Positions 8,246-18,332 of a stretch of DNA of 64,000 nucleotides are shown here, piece by piece. Position numbers and translations under genes: made by a program. Location of the stretch: positions 1,550,001 through 1,614,000 of the forward strand of contig NZ_CP053015.1 in NCBI RefSeq assembly GCF_012979535.1, given 5' to 3'. The stretch is from Sphingomonas lacunae. Lineage in GTDB: Bacteria > Pseudomonadota > Alphaproteobacteria > Sphingomonadales > Sphingomonadaceae. How positions within the stretch are numbered: position 1 is the stretch's first letter; every line of letters begins with the position of its first letter. The notes under the pieces were generated by a model that had not been told where the DNA came from, did no database searches, and was given only the letters and a program-made list of their open reading frames with translations.

Positions 8246-9511
8246 CTAATGTGTCCGCCGCAATGGCTGCACCTTCCCGCGGGCCAGGGTGCGCCACAGC
8301 CACTCCATCGGTCCAAACCGGAAATGGTCGAGCCAGGGCTTGGACCACAGCAGCATGATCACCCAGACGGCGATCACCGCGCCATAGGTCTGAACCCGTG
8401 ACCATTCACCAAATTGGCCGAGGCCCCAGCCGTAAAACAATGCTGTCATCAACAAGGATGTGCCCAGATAGTTGGTGAAGGCGGCCCGCCCGGCAGCGGC
8501 CACGCGGATGATGAGGGGCGAAGAGGCAAAGCGTTGCGCCAGCGCCATGAACAGAGCGGCATAGCCAATGCTCATCGGCACATCGAATGGCACGGAAAAA
8601 CCGAAGGTTGTGCCCATGACAATGGCCGGCTCAAGGTCTACGGAAAATTGCAGTGCGAGCAGTGCGATCCCCCCGATCATGCCGATGCTCAGGCCCACAG
8701 TTGCCCATTTGGTCAGCCGTTCGATCGACCATTGGCCCTGCAGCAGGCCGTTTTTGAATAGGGCCATACCAATCAGCATCAGCCCCAATGTCTCTGCAAA
8801 ATACATCGGCATCAGGATCAGTGGCTGAAACAGCATCTCATCCAGCTTTACGGCGAGGATGGTGGCATAGTCGCTGCGATAGAGCTCATAATCTTCGCGA
8901 CCAAAGGCGCTATAGGGCGCGAAATCCGCAGCAAATTTTCCATAGGCGGTAGCTAGATCGGCCGGAGCACCGGGCCACGACCCCATGTGCAGCATGATCA
9001 TCGCGATCGACATCATGATGCTGTTGAGCGCGATCAACAGGATGCCCCAGATGGTCAACGCCTTCACCGACAGGTCGCGGAAAAGATAAAGCACCAGGCC
9101 GCAACAGGCATAAAGGAACAGGATGTCGCCGACCCACAGGAAAAAGAAATGGGCTAGGCCAAAAAGTGCCAGCACCACCATGCGGGCATAATGGGTCTGG
9201 GCCGCGCTGCGTCCGCCAGCTTCGGCCGCCTGGATCACCAACAGCGTCGACGCGCCAAACATGATCGAGAACAGGCCGCGCATCTTGCTGTCAAACAGGA
9301 CGAAGGCGATGGCCCAACTCCACAGGTCCGCCCCGGAATCGCCGCCCCAGTGGCGCGGCGTGATATAGGCGTTTTCCGGCATGGCAAAACTGATGATGTT
9401 CATCAGCAAAATGCCCATCACCGCGAATCCGCGTGTCGCGTCCAGTCCGGCGATACGGCTGGCCGGCGGACTGTCTGCAAATACGGCCGCCGTATCCGTT
9501 GCTGTCGTCAT
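8246..9511 (-). CDS. DUF418 (YeiB-type) membrane protein
   Basis: A 421-residue polytopic membrane protein. It opens with the family hallmark RIAGLDATRGFAVMGILLMNI and ends with the DUF418 pattern GPMEWLWRTLA near the C-terminus, with about ten hydrophobic segments in between. A mid-C-terminal GRAAFTNYLGTSLLMTALFY block is also typical. YeiB/DUF418 proteins are thought to be transporters or acyltransferase-like membrane proteins, but the substrate is not established. The gene runs leftward and has its own short upstream gap of about 60 bases from the DMT exporter. Confidence 0.9.
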   Translation of the reverse strand: MTTATDTAAVFADSPPASRIAGLDATRGFAVMGILLMNIISFAMPENAYITPRHWGGDSGADLWSWAIAFVLFDSKMRGLFSIMFGASTLLVIQAAEAGGRSAAQTHYARMVVLALFGLAHFFFLWVGDILFLYACCGLVLYLFRDLSVKALTIWGILLIALNSIMMSIAMIMLHMGSWPGAPADLATAYGKFAADFAPYSAFGREDYELYRSDYATILAVKLDEMLFQPLILMPMYFAETLGLMLIGMALFKNGLLQGQWSIERLTKWATVGLSIGMIGGIALLALQFSVDLEPAIVMGTTFGFSVPFDVPMSIGYAALFMALAQRFASSPLIIRVAAAGRAAFTNYLGTSLLMTALFYGWGLGQFGEWSRVQTYGAVIAVWVIMLLWSKPWLDHFRFGPMEWLWRTLARGKVQPLRRTH

Positions 9512-9573
9512 GCCCCACCCCTTCCAGCTGTATCAGTGGAATAATGCACCAAATCAGGGGGGATGCCAACACT

Positions 9574-10512
9574 CTATCGTGATGCGGGTCTCAGTGCGAC
9601 GATCAGTCCTGCCATGGCGAGGATCGCGCCGGCAACAGACAGGCCGGACCAGACATACCCCTCGGCCAGTGTCGACAGGCCCATGGCGATGACCGGGATG
9701 AGCACGCTTGACCAGGCCGCCGGGCCGGCGCCGACATCGCGGATGATGCCGAAATACAGCGGAAAGCAGATGACGCTGCCGAACAGGCCCAGATAGAGAA
9801 TGCCCGCGCTGTAGGTCCAGCGCGGGTCGAACGTCGGTGCGCCGACCGTCGCTATGGCAAACAGGCCGTTGGCCAGCGTGCCCCACAGCATCGCCCAGGC
9901 TATCAGCGCAAAGGAGGACTGCGCCTTGGCGAGCGGGGTTGCCTGCATCACATTGGCGGCGGAAGCGCTCATCACACCGGCAAGGGTCAGGACGGTGCCC
10001 AGGATGACGGTGCCGGTGTCCGCCTTGATCGCACTCGCTTCATGCACCAGCAACAGGATGATGCCGACCACGGCAATCGCCCCTCCGGTCAGGAAGCGCC
10101 GGTCGACTTCGGTCTTGAGGAACAGGCGGGAGAGGATGGTGTTGGGCACGATCAGAAGGGCAAAGATCACCGCCACGACGCCTGATGTCAGATAATGTTC
10201 GGCGCGATAGACGAAATTGAAATTGAGCATGAACTGCGCGAAGCCGACTGCCGCCGCGAACAGCATTGCCTTGGGCTCCAGTCCCATCCGTTCCCGCCGG
10301 ATGGCGAGCAACAGGAACATGGCGATGCTCGCCACGGCAAAGCGGTAGGTGACCGACCAGCTCGCCGGCACCGTGCCCAGCTGGTCGCGGATGACCAGCC
10401 AGGTCGATCCCCAGATCAGCGTGACGATGGTGAAGGGGATCAGAACGCGCGGGGACAGCAAGGTCAGCGGCGCGGGCTGGGCCGGCGCGTCTTCGGCAGG
10501 GGCCATGGTCAC
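9574..10512 (-). CDS. DMT-family (EamA) transporter
   Basis: Ten-helix drug/metabolite transporter of 312 residues made of two EamA repeats, one with VTLIWGSTWLVIRDQLGTVP near the N-terminus and one with GTLANGLFAIATVG near the middle. Members export amino acids, metabolites or drugs; the substrate here is unknown. The GTG start at 10512 overlaps the stop of the threonine aldolase gene by 4 bases (an ATG lies two codons inside). This couples it to the aldolase-argG operon and raises the possibility of an amino acid-related substrate, which is inference. Confidence 0.88.
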   Translation of the reverse strand: MTMAPAEDAPAQPAPLTLLSPRVLIPFTIVTLIWGSTWLVIRDQLGTVPASWSVTYRFAVASIAMFLLLAIRRERMGLEPKAMLFAAAVGFAQFMLNFNFVYRAEHYLTSGVVAVIFALLIVPNTILSRLFLKTEVDRRFLTGGAIAVVGIILLLVHEASAIKADTGTVILGTVLTLAGVMSASAANVMQATPLAKAQSSFALIAWAMLWGTLANGLFAIATVGAPTFDPRWTYSAGILYLGLFGSVICFPLYFGIIRDVGAGPAAWSSVLIPVIAMGLSTLAEGYVWSGLSVAGAILAMAGLIVALRPASR

Positions 10513-11516
10513 AGCGCGCGGATCGCGTCAGCCAGCGGCTGGACGTCGCCGACGGCATGCTGCCAGCTTGTCACCAGTCGCGCCGCCCCTTCACCCCAGT
10601 CATAGAAATCAAAGCCGGCGGCGCGCAAAGTCGCTGCCTCTTCAGCGGTCAGTCGGAGGAATATCTCGTTGGCTTCAACCGGGTGCAGCAGCCGCTCCCC
10701 CGCCGCCTGCGCGATGATCGCCGCGGCGCGGTTGGCACTGCGCGCATTGTCGAGCCACAGCCCACCCTCGATCATCGCCAATATCTGTGCCGCCAGATAG
10801 CGACCCTTGGACTGGAGGTGCCCGGACCGCTTGCGCATTTCCTTGACGCCCGCCGGCATGCCATTGAAAAACACCAGCGCCTCGGCGTTCATCCCGCCAT
10901 TTTTGACGCAACCGAACGACAGCACATCAACGCCCGCGCGCCATGTGACATCGGCCGGCGTGCAGCCAACATGTGCCACCGCATTGGCAAAGCGGGCCCC
11001 GTCCATGTGCAGCGCCAGCCCATGCCGCCGCGCGCATTCGCCCACAGTCGCAACCTCGTCCGGCGTCCAGGCGAGGCCATATTCACTCGCATTGGTGATG
11101 CTGATCGCCGCCGGTTGCACCTGGTGCACGTCCTTGCGGATCGCCCCCATGCGCGCATCGATGGTGGCGGCGTCGATCTTCGCGCCAGCACCGGGCAACA
11201 GCATCAGCTTGGCGCCGCCATTGAACAGCGCCGGCGCGCCGCACTCGTCAACCTCGATATGCGCTTCCTCATGGCACAGCACCGCCTGCCAGGGCCGCAC
11301 ATGGGCGGCGAGCGCGATGCTGTTGGCCGCCGTCCCCGTCGCCACCCACATCGCCTCGACCGGCTTGCCGAACAGGTCGGAAAATGCCGAATCGAGCCGC
11401 GCCGACAGCGCATCGCCGTCATAGGCGGTGTCGACCGCGTTGGCCGCTGCCAGCGCCTCCATCACCTGCGGGTGAACGGGCGCGGCATTGTCAGAGAAGA
11501 AGCGCTGGATCGTCAC
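10509..11516 (-). CDS. ltaE: Low-specificity L-threonine aldolase (beta-eliminating lyase)
   Basis: PLP-dependent enzyme that splits threonine or allo-threonine into glycine and acetaldehyde. The 335-residue sequence begins [17 protein letters not shown] and carries [22 protein letters not shown] (PLP-binding Asp) and [10 protein letters not shown], where the Lys forms the Schiff base. The start is GTG at 11516, overlapping the argG stop by 4 bases. It belongs to the aldolase subgroup with the FGCVKNGG rather than the SKGLGAPVG active-site context. Function on threonine versus a related beta-hydroxy amino acid is not decided by sequence. Confidence 0.88.
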   Translation of the reverse strand: MTIQRFFSDNAAPVHPQVMEALAAANAVDTAYDGDALSARLDSAFSDLFGKPVEAMWVATGTAANSIALAAHVRPWQAVLCHEEAHIEVDECGAPALFNGGAKLMLLPGAGAKIDAATIDARMGAIRKDVHQVQPAAISITNASEYGLAWTPDEVATVGECARRHGLALHMDGARFANAVAHVGCTPADVTWRAGVDVLSFGCVKNGGMNAEALVFFNGMPAGVKEMRKRSGHLQSKGRYLAAQILAMIEGGLWLDNARSANRAAAIIAQAAGERLLHPVEANEIFLRLTAEEAATLRAAGFDFYDWGEGAARLVTSWQHAVGDVQPLADAIRAL

Positions 11517-12727
11517 CGGTCCCGCGCAGCCAGCAGCCGCAAGCGCAGCGCATTCAATCGGATGAAGCCCGCCGCGTCCTTCTGGTCATAGGCGCCGGCA
11601 TCATCCTCGAACGTCACATGGCGCTCCGAATAGAGGCTGTTGGGGGACTTGCGGCCGACCACGCTGGCGCTGCCCTTGTAGAGCTTGAGCCGCACCGTGC
11701 CGCTGACCTTCTCCTGGCTGAGGTCGATGGCGGCCTGCAGCATTTCGCGCTCGGGCGCGAACCAAAAGCCATTGTAGATCAGCTCGGCATATTTGGGCAT
11801 CAGCTCGTCCTTGAGGTGCGCCGCACCCCGGTCGAGCGTGATCTGTTCAATGCCGCGATGCGCGCGGGCGTAAATCTCCCCGCCCGGCGTCTCGTACATG
11901 CCGCGCGACTTCATGCCGACAAAGCGGTTCTCGACGAGGTCGAGCCGGCCGATGCCATGCTTGCGGCCCAGCTCGTTGAGCGCCGCCAGCAGCGTGGCGG
12001 GCGACATGGCGACGCCGTTCAGCGCGACGCCGTCACCACGCTCGAAATCGATGGTGATATATTCGGGCGCGTCGGGCGCATCCTCGGGGTTGACCGTGCG
12101 CGAATAGACATAGTCGGGCGTTTCTTCCCACGGATCCTCAAGCACCTTGCCCTCGGACGAGGTGTGCAACAGGTTCGCGTCGGTCGAGAAGGGGCTTTCG
12201 CCACGCTTGTCCTTGGGCACGGGGATCTGGTGCTTTTCCGCCCAGTCGATCAGCGCGGTGCGGCTGGTCAAATCCCATTCGCGCCAGGGGGCGATGACCT
12301 TGATGTCGGGCGCGAGCGCGGCCACGCCCAGCTCGAAACGCACCTGGTCATTGCCCTTTCCGGTCGCGCCATGCGCCACGGCATCGGCGCCGGTTTCGCG
12401 GGCGATCTCGACCAGACGCTTGGAAATCAGAGGACGGGCGATTGACGTGCCGAGCAGATAATCGCCCTCATAACGGGCATTGGCGCGCATCATCGGAAAG
12501 ACGAAATCGCGGACAAACTCCTCGCGCACATCGTCGATATAGATGTGCTCGGGCTTCACGCCCATCATCACCGCCTTCTCGCGCGCCGGTTCCAGTTCCC
12601 CTTCCTGGCCCAGGTCGGCGGTAAAGGTGACGACCTCGCAACCATAGGTCACCTGCAACCATTTCAGGATCACGCTCGTGTCGAGCCCCCCCGAATAGGC
12701 CAATACCACCCGCTTCACGTCGCTCAT
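11513..12727 (-). CDS. argG: Argininosuccinate synthase
   Basis: Joins citrulline and aspartate, with ATP, to make argininosuccinate in arginine synthesis. The ATP pyrophosphatase P-loop [13 protein letters not shown] is at the N-terminus. [13 protein letters not shown] and [11 protein letters not shown] are further family blocks. About 404 residues, the normal size. The frame stays open to 12835, but the ATG at 12727 (MSDVKRVVL) or 12736 matches the family start; an upstream leader would be atypical. It heads a leftward operon with threonine aldolase and a DMT transporter. Confidence 0.96.
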   Translation of the reverse strand: MSDVKRVVLAYSGGLDTSVILKWLQVTYGCEVVTFTADLGQEGELEPAREKAVMMGVKPEHIYIDDVREEFVRDFVFPMMRANARYEGDYLLGTSIARPLISKRLVEIARETGADAVAHGATGKGNDQVRFELGVAALAPDIKVIAPWREWDLTSRTALIDWAEKHQIPVPKDKRGESPFSTDANLLHTSSEGKVLEDPWEETPDYVYSRTVNPEDAPDAPEYITIDFERGDGVALNGVAMSPATLLAALNELGRKHGIGRLDLVENRFVGMKSRGMYETPGGEIYARAHRGIEQITLDRGAAHLKDELMPKYAELIYNGFWFAPEREMLQAAIDLSQEKVSGTVRLKLYKGSASVVGRKSPNSLYSERHVTFEDDAGAYDQKDAAGFIRLNALRLRLLAARDR

Positions 12728-12859
12728 CGTCTTCATCCACCCCGAAAGGAAAGTCGCGCGCCGCCTATCAGGCGAGCGCGCGGCGGGCAAGGCACAGCTT
12801 GACCTGCGGCTGCCATCGCCGCATCCTCTTGCCACCTGCCATCATGGGGTGCAGCGATC

Positions 12860-13309
12860 ATGGCCAACAAGACTGCCAAAACCCTGCCGACCGCTGCTGA
12901 CGTGTCGGCGTTCATTGCCGCAGTCCCGGATGAGCGCCGCCGTTCGGAAGCCGGTGTGATCGACACATTGCTGCGCCGGATCACCGGGGAGGCGCCCTCG
13001 ATGTGGGGGCCGACGATCATCGGCTATGGCAGCTATGATTACACCTATGACAGCGGCCATTCCGGTACCTCGTGCCGCATCGGCTTTTCGCCGCGCAAGG
13101 CCCAGCTGGTCGTCTATCTCATCCCCGTGTTCGAGGGATCGGACAAGGCCGAAGCCGACAGGCTGCTGGACTGCTTGGGCCCGCACAGCATGGGCAAGTC
13201 CTGCCTCTATATCCGTCGTCTCGACAAGATCGACCTGACGGCTCTGGAACAGCTGCTCGCCCTCAGCTGGCGGCTGATGGGCGAGCGCTATCCGACCAGA
13301 CCGGCTTAG
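12860..13309 (+). CDS. DUF1801 domain protein
   Basis: A 149-residue cytoplasmic protein with the DUF1801 features VPDERRRSEAGVIDTLLRRIT, MWGPTIIGYGSYDY and SFHPRKAQL-like (here GFSPRKAQLVVYLIP). The fold is related to YdhG/frataxin-like proteins; no reaction is established. It ends with GKSCLYIRRLDKID and a short tail. The gene faces the acyl-CoA ligase, and its TAG stop overlaps that gene's TAA stop by three bases. Confidence 0.88.
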   Translation: MANKTAKTLPTAADVSAFIAAVPDERRRSEAGVIDTLLRRITGEAPSMWGPTIIGYGSYDYTYDSGHSGTSCRIGFSPRKAQLVVYLIPVFEGSDKAEADRLLDCLGPHSMGKSCLYIRRLDKIDLTALEQLLALSWRLMGERYPTRPA

Positions 13310-15012
13310 CCTTCCGCGGCGAACTTCGCCTGATAGGTCTTGCGCAGGCCGACCCGGTCGAGCTTGCCCGTGCCGAGCACCGGCAGCGGCTCATCGACCA
13401 GCCAGATGCGGGCCGGCACCTTGAACGCTGCAAGGGTGGCGTTCAGATGCTCGCGCAGCGCCTCTTCGGTTGATGGCTCGTCGGGCTTGAAGCGGACGAC
13501 CGCGCCGACAATCTCGCCGAACCGCTCGTCGGGCAGGCCGAACACCGAACATTCGGCGACCGGCGCATGGGCATAGATGGCGCTTTCCACTTCCGGGCAG
13601 CTGATATTCTCGCCGCCACGGATGATAATGTCCTTCTTGCGATCAACGATGAACAGATAACCGTCCTCGTCAAGATAACCCAGGTCGCCGGTGCGGAAGC
13701 GGCCGTCATCGGTAAAGGCGGCCTTGGTCGCCGCCTCATTGTTCCAATAGCCTTCGAAATTGGCGATGGTGCGGATCGACACCTCACCGACCTGTCCCTG
13801 CGGCAGGACATTGCCGGCATCATCGATGATGGCAAGGTCCACCAGCGGCAGGCTGGCGGGGCCGGTGCTGTCGGGCTTGGCGATATAATTGTCGTTGAGG
13901 TTGCCGCAGCCGACGCCATTGGTCTCGGTCAGACCATAGCCGAGCAGCGGCATGCCGCCACCCATGCCATCGGCCAGCCGCTTGACGTGATCGCGCGGGC
14001 GTGGCGCACCACCAGCGGCAAAGCTTTTGCAGCTCGACAGGTCATATTTGTCGCGGTTGGGGTGGATCAGCATTTCATAGCTCATCAGCGGCACGCCGAC
14101 GAAATAGGTGATCTTTTCCTTTTCGATCAGCCGCATCGCCTCTTCGGCATCCCATTTGGGCATCATCACCAGCTTGCGGCCAATGGCAAAGCTCTGGAGG
14201 AATACCGGCACCTCGCCCGTCACATGGAACAGGGGAACGTTGAGCAGCGTGGAGGCTTGACCCTCGGGTGCGTTGCCGACCGATGTCAGTACATGGACGA
14301 TGGTGGCGGTCTGCACGATATAGTTGAACGTGCCCTGCACCACCGCCTGATGGGTTGACCAGGCTCCCTTCGACTGGCCGGTCGAGCCCGACGTGAACAA
14401 TATGGTGGCGACATCATCGCCCATCACCATTGGTAGCTGGGTCGCGTCCGATCCGCCTTTGGCGGTCAGCGGGGCAATGGCCTCGGCAATTGGCTTGCCA
14501 ATGTCGAGCGTCACCACCTGGGCACCATGCGCGATTCCGCTCTCGGCGAGGCGGCGCGCGCGCGGCTCATCCGCCAGAACCAGCGAACAACCGACATCGG
14601 TGACCCCGGCGGCCAACTCGCCGCCCTGCCACCAGCCGTTGAGCAGCGTGGCGACACCGCCCGCCATCACAACGCCCATATAGGTCACGACCCAGGATGG
14701 CGCGTTGCGCATGGCAATGCCGATGCGGTCGCCTTTCTTGACGCCAAAGCCATCTACCAGCGCGCGGGCGACATCGGTCGCGCGGGCATAGGTTTCGGCA
14801 AAGCTAAGCCGCTCCTCGCCATCGACCAGAAAGTCTGCGCTGCCATGCAGGTTACAGAAATAGGCAAAGTAAAAGGGCAGGCTTGGCGGCGCATTGCTGA
14901 TCACCGGCATGGTGACACCGCGTTTTTCCACGGTGCCGAGCTGGAACATTTTTCCGTCACCAACGACGGCGTCCAGTCCGGCGGCGATCATCTGGTCCAG
15001 GGGGGTTGGCAT
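13306..15012 (-). CDS. Class I adenylate-forming acyl-CoA ligase
   Basis: Fatty acyl- or aryl-CoA synthetase of 568 residues that activates a carboxylic acid through an acyl-adenylate. The AMP-binding P-loop ILFTSGSTGQSKGA, the GYGLTETNG motif, FRTGDLGYLDEDGY and DRKKDIIIRGGENI are all present. The C-terminal domain has the catalytic Lys in GTGKLDRV. The substrate cannot be told. It is divergently arranged with lgt, with about 40 bases between the starts, so the two promoters must overlap or lie inside the coding regions. Confidence 0.92.
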   Translation of the reverse strand: MPTPLDQMIAAGLDAVVGDGKMFQLGTVEKRGVTMPVISNAPPSLPFYFAYFCNLHGSADFLVDGEERLSFAETYARATDVARALVDGFGVKKGDRIGIAMRNAPSWVVTYMGVVMAGGVATLLNGWWQGGELAAGVTDVGCSLVLADEPRARRLAESGIAHGAQVVTLDIGKPIAEAIAPLTAKGGSDATQLPMVMGDDVATILFTSGSTGQSKGAWSTHQAVVQGTFNYIVQTATIVHVLTSVGNAPEGQASTLLNVPLFHVTGEVPVFLQSFAIGRKLVMMPKWDAEEAMRLIEKEKITYFVGVPLMSYEMLIHPNRDKYDLSSCKSFAAGGAPRPRDHVKRLADGMGGGMPLLGYGLTETNGVGCGNLNDNYIAKPDSTGPASLPLVDLAIIDDAGNVLPQGQVGEVSIRTIANFEGYWNNEAATKAAFTDDGRFRTGDLGYLDEDGYLFIVDRKKDIIIRGGENISCPEVESAIYAHAPVAECSVFGLPDERFGEIVGAVVRFKPDEPSTEEALREHLNATLAAFKVPARIWLVDEPLPVLGTGKLDRVGLRKTYQAKFAAEG

Positions 15013-15052
15013 GATAGAATCTCTCCGCTTGGTCTAGTTGTATCCGCCGTAT

Positions 15053-15955
15053 ATGAGGATCAAAACCACTGGGGAAAAGACCTTGCTCGTTTCGCTTGCA
15101 GCTGACGCTACGGCTTATGTGAATTTTGCCGATCTTGGCCTGTCACCGGTCGCCTTTTCGCCGTTCGGGCTGGACATTCGCTGGTACAGCCTCGCCTATA
15201 TCGTCGGGATATTTGCCGGTTATTGGCTGGTTCGCAAAATGTGCCGGCAACCCGGTGCACCGATGACCGACCGGCATATCGACGACCTGCTGTTCTACGC
15301 CATGCTCGGCGTGATTGTCGGCGGGCGGATAGGCTATGTGCTGTTCTACAACCTGTCCGAATATCTTGCCGACCCGCTCGCCGTGTTCCGCCTCTGGGAT
15401 GGCGGCATGTCGTTCCACGGCGGCGCTGCCGGCGTCACGCTGGCGATCTGGTGGATCGCCCGCCGCGACCGGCTCAGCTTCCTGCGCGTCTGCGACTATG
15501 TCGCGGTGGTCGTGCCGATTGGCATGTTGCTTGGCCGGCTCGCGAACTTCGTCAATGGCGAACTGTGGGGCCGGGTAAGCGATGTGCCCTGGGCGATGAT
15601 CTTCCCTGATGCCCTGACCGCTGATCCGCGTCACCCCAGCCAGCTCTATCAGGCGGGGCTGGAAGGGCTGTTGATGCTGGTGATCCTCAGCTATCTCTTC
15701 TGGCGCACCCATGCCCGCTATTATCCCGGTCGTTTGGTCGGTGTCTTTGCCGTTGGCCTTGGTCTGGCGCGCTTCATCGTCGAATTCGTCCGTGAACCCG
15801 ATGCGCAATTGGCCGAATTCACGGCCACCACTGGCCTTTCTATGGGCCAGTGGCTGACCATTCCGCTGATCCTGCTTGGCCTCTGGCTGGTCTGGACGTC
15901 AAAGGGCCGCCGTCAGCGCATCGAACCCATTGCCGGTCCTGACAGCGTCGCCTGA
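15053..15955 (+). CDS. lgt: Prolipoprotein diacylglyceryl transferase
   Basis: Inner-membrane enzyme that attaches diacylglycerol to the lipobox Cys of prolipoproteins, the first step of lipoprotein maturation. The signature GRLANFVNGELWGR (about 161-174) and the SFHGG segment are intact, and the protein has seven hydrophobic segments. The ATG at 15053 gives 300 residues but lacks a good binding site. A TTG at 15083 follows GGGGAAAAGA with ideal spacing and may be the true start. It heads an operon with the MidA-like methyltransferase, an acetyltransferase, pgeF and a transporter. Confidence 0.95.
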   Translation: MRIKTTGEKTLLVSLAADATAYVNFADLGLSPVAFSPFGLDIRWYSLAYIVGIFAGYWLVRKMCRQPGAPMTDRHIDDLLFYAMLGVIVGGRIGYVLFYNLSEYLADPLAVFRLWDGGMSFHGGAAGVTLAIWWIARRDRLSFLRVCDYVAVVVPIGMLLGRLANFVNGELWGRVSDVPWAMIFPDALTADPRHPSQLYQAGLEGLLMLVILSYLFWRTHARYYPGRLVGVFAVGLGLARFIVEFVREPDAQLAEFTATTGLSMGQWLTIPLILLGLWLVWTSKGRRQRIEPIAGPDSVA

Positions 15956-15958
15956 TCC

Positions 15959-17026
15959 ATGGTTGCGGCAACGCACGCGGCGCGCGGGCCCCTATCCCGC
16001 CGCCTCGAAAGGCTGATTGCCCAAGGCGGATCGATCCCGGTCAGCCTGTTCATGGCCTATGCCAACGCCCATTATTATGCGACGCGCGATCCTCTCGGCG
16101 CCGACGGGGACTTCATCACCGCGCCGGAAATCAGCCAGATGTTCGGCGAACTCATCGGCCTTTGGTGCGCTGATCTGTGGATGCGCGCCGGCCAGCCCGA
16201 TGCCGCTTGGGTCGAGCTGGGGCCGGGACGCGGCACGCTGGCCAGCGACGCCTTGCGTTCAATGCGTCGCTTCGGGCTCGACCCGGCGGTGCATCTGGTC
16301 GAAACCAGCCCGGTGCTGCGCGATCAACAGGCGGCAAGGGTGCCGGCAGCGGTTTTTCACGATGATGTGTCGAGCTTGCCGGCTGACCGGCCGTTGATCA
16401 TCGTCGCCAATGAATTTTTCGATGCCTTGCCGATCCGGCAGCTGGTGCGCTCGCGCGAGGGCTGGCGCGAGCGGGTGGTAACGATGGACGGCGGGCGCTT
16501 TGTTCCCGCCATCGGCCAGCAGCCGATGGACGCTGCCGTGCCGTCGCTGCTCCGCATGCAGCCGCCGGGGACGATCCTTGAAAGCTGCCCTGCCGGGTCT
16601 GCGATCATGGCGGACCTTGCCGGGACACTGGCGCGGCAGGGTGGGGCCTTGCTGGTCATCGACTATGGTTATCCCGCCACTGCGCCCGGCGACACATTAC
16701 AGGCGGTCAAGGGGCACAATCATGTCGATCCCTTCGCCGATCTGGGGGAGGTCGATCTGACGGCTCATGTCGATTTCGGCGCATTGGCTGCCGTGGCGCG
16801 CGGGGTTGGCCTGCGGGTGTCCGGGCCGGTGGGGCAGGGGCCATTCCTGCGTGCGCTTGGGCTGGATCAGCGCGCCAATGCGTTGATGGCTGGACAGCCG
16901 GACCGGCGCGATGCCATTGCGTCCCAGCGCGACAGGCTGGCGGAGGATGAACAAATGGGTCAATTGTTCAAGGTGATGGCAGCCGCTGCTCCCGGCTGGC
17001 CGGTGCCGGAGGGGTTTGCCGGATGA
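15959..17026 (+). CDS. SAM-dependent methyltransferase, MidA/NDUFAF7 family
   Basis: A 355-residue class I methyltransferase of the DUF185 family. GDFITAPEISQMFGELIG and WVELGPGRGTLASD (SAM-binding glycine loop) are diagnostic, followed by IIVANEFFDALP and LLVIDYGY. The mitochondrial homologue NDUFAF7 methylates an arginine of a complex I subunit; bacterial members often sit beside lgt and pgeF, as here. The starting ATG lies 3 bases after the lgt stop. Its own stop overlaps the acetyltransferase start (ATGA). The bacterial substrate is not known to me. Confidence 0.9.
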   Translation: MVAATHAARGPLSRRLERLIAQGGSIPVSLFMAYANAHYYATRDPLGADGDFITAPEISQMFGELIGLWCADLWMRAGQPDAAWVELGPGRGTLASDALRSMRRFGLDPAVHLVETSPVLRDQQAARVPAAVFHDDVSSLPADRPLIIVANEFFDALPIRQLVRSREGWRERVVTMDGGRFVPAIGQQPMDAAVPSLLRMQPPGTILESCPAGSAIMADLAGTLARQGGALLVIDYGYPATAPGDTLQAVKGHNHVDPFADLGEVDLTAHVDFGALAAVARGVGLRVSGPVGQGPFLRALGLDQRANALMAGQPDRRDAIASQRDRLAEDEQMGQLFKVMAAAAPGWPVPEGFAG

Positions 17027-17562
17027 CGATGGTTGCGGATTTTTCGGTTGCCGAACCGGTGCTGGCTGATGCGGAGGCACTGTCCGCCATGGCGCAGGCC
17101 AGCTTTTGCGATACTTTTGCCTATCGCAATTATCCGGCGGATGATCTTGCCGGATTTCTCGCCACGGCGATGGGGCCGGAGCGTTATGCGGCACAAATCG
17201 CCGATCCTGCCTACGGCTTGCGGATTGTCCGCAATTTATCCAATGAAATCATTGGCTTCATCAAAATGGGGCCGAATGACCTGCCCCTGGTCGATGGTGA
17301 TCAAAATGATGCGGTCCGCGAACTCCACCAACTTTACCTTCTGCCTGCGGCAAAAGGTACGGGAATGGCTGATTTCCTCATGAATTGGGGTGTTGAATGG
17401 GCCCGGGCAGAGGGCGCAAGGTCGCTCTATCTCAGCGTCTACTTCGAAAATATCCGCGCCCAGAAATTCTACGCCCGCCACGGCTTTGTCGAAATCGGAA
17501 AAAATCCCTTCTGGGTTGGCCAAACCTGCGATGACGACCGCGTCTGGCGCCGCCCGCTATGA
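17023..17562 (+). CDS. GNAT-family N-acetyltransferase
   Basis: Acetyl-CoA-dependent acetyltransferase of 179 residues. The core motif A region reads YLLPAAKGTGMADFLMNWG, followed by a C-terminal LYLSVYFENIRAQKFYARHGF stretch typical of motif B. The acceptor is unknown. It overlaps the methyltransferase stop and the pgeF start by 4 bases each, so it is an internal member of the lgt operon. Its order between the methyltransferase and pgeF might reflect envelope function, but that is only a guess. Confidence 0.88.
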   Translation: MTMVADFSVAEPVLADAEALSAMAQASFCDTFAYRNYPADDLAGFLATAMGPERYAAQIADPAYGLRIVRNLSNEIIGFIKMGPNDLPLVDGDQNDAVRELHQLYLLPAAKGTGMADFLMNWGVEWARAEGARSLYLSVYFENIRAQKFYARHGFVEIGKNPFWVGQTCDDDRVWRRPL

Positions 17563-18332
17563 CCGAATCCGTCCCCCTCTGGCGCTCCGCCGCGCTCGAT
17601 GGCATCCCCCACGGCTTCGCAGGTCGCCGAGGCGGCATCTCGACCGGTGCCTTCGCCAGTCTCAATGTGGGCACCGGGTCCGGTGAGGATGAGGCCATCG
17701 TGATGGAAAACCGCCGCCGCGCCGCCGCCGCTGTGCTCCCCGGCGCCGACCTCGCCACCGTTTATCAGGTGCATGGCCGCACCTGCATCACCACCGATCA
17801 CGCCTGGCCGATGGACGAGCGTCCGCACGCGGATGCGCTCGTCACCGCCACGCCCGGCCTCATCCTCGGCATATTGACCGCCGACTGCGTCCCGGTGCTT
17901 TTCGCCGATCGCACCGCGCGCGTCGTCGGTGCGGCCCACGCCGGCTGGAAGGGCGCGCTGGCTGGCGTCACCGACGCTACAATCGACGCCATGGAGGCGT
18001 TGGGAGCGGATCCGAGCTACATCATCGCGGCAATCGGCCCCAGTATCGCACGTGCCTCTTATGAGGTCGACGTACCGCTACGCGATGCCGTCTGCGCTGA
18101 CGATCCGTCGAATGAACGATTCTTCACCGACGGACTCCGCCCCGATCGCTGGCAGTTCGATTTGCCTGCCTATGTGGCATCACGCCTTGCCAACCGCGGT
18201 ATTCGCCGGGTCGACATGCTCGGGCTGGATACTTATGCAGGGAACACTGATTTCTTCAGCTTCCGCCGCGCAACCCATGGCGGAGAGCCGGCGTACGGAC
18301 GTCAGCTCAGCATGATTGGGCTAGCAGGATGA
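17559..18332 (+). CDS. pgeF: Peptidoglycan editing factor PgeF (multicopper polyphenol oxidase family)
   Basis: A 257-residue member of the YfiH/laccase-domain family, known as peptidoglycan editing factor, which removes mis-incorporated L-Ser from the peptidoglycan precursor stem. Visible landmarks are QVHGRTCI (His ligand), DALVTATPGLILGILTADCVPVLF (Cys ligand), VGAAHAGWKGALAGV and IGPSIARASYEVD. The family's zinc-binding His/Cys/His set is therefore intact. Its position downstream of lgt and the MidA-like gene is typical for alphaproteobacteria. The start overlaps the acetyltransferase stop (ATGA). Confidence 0.92.
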   Translation: MTESVPLWRSAALDGIPHGFAGRRGGISTGAFASLNVGTGSGEDEAIVMENRRRAAAAVLPGADLATVYQVHGRTCITTDHAWPMDERPHADALVTATPGLILGILTADCVPVLFADRTARVVGAAHAGWKGALAGVTDATIDAMEALGADPSYIIAAIGPSIARASYEVDVPLRDAVCADDPSNERFFTDGLRPDRWQFDLPAYVASRLANRGIRRVDMLGLDTYAGNTDFFSFRRATHGGEPAYGRQLSMIGLAG

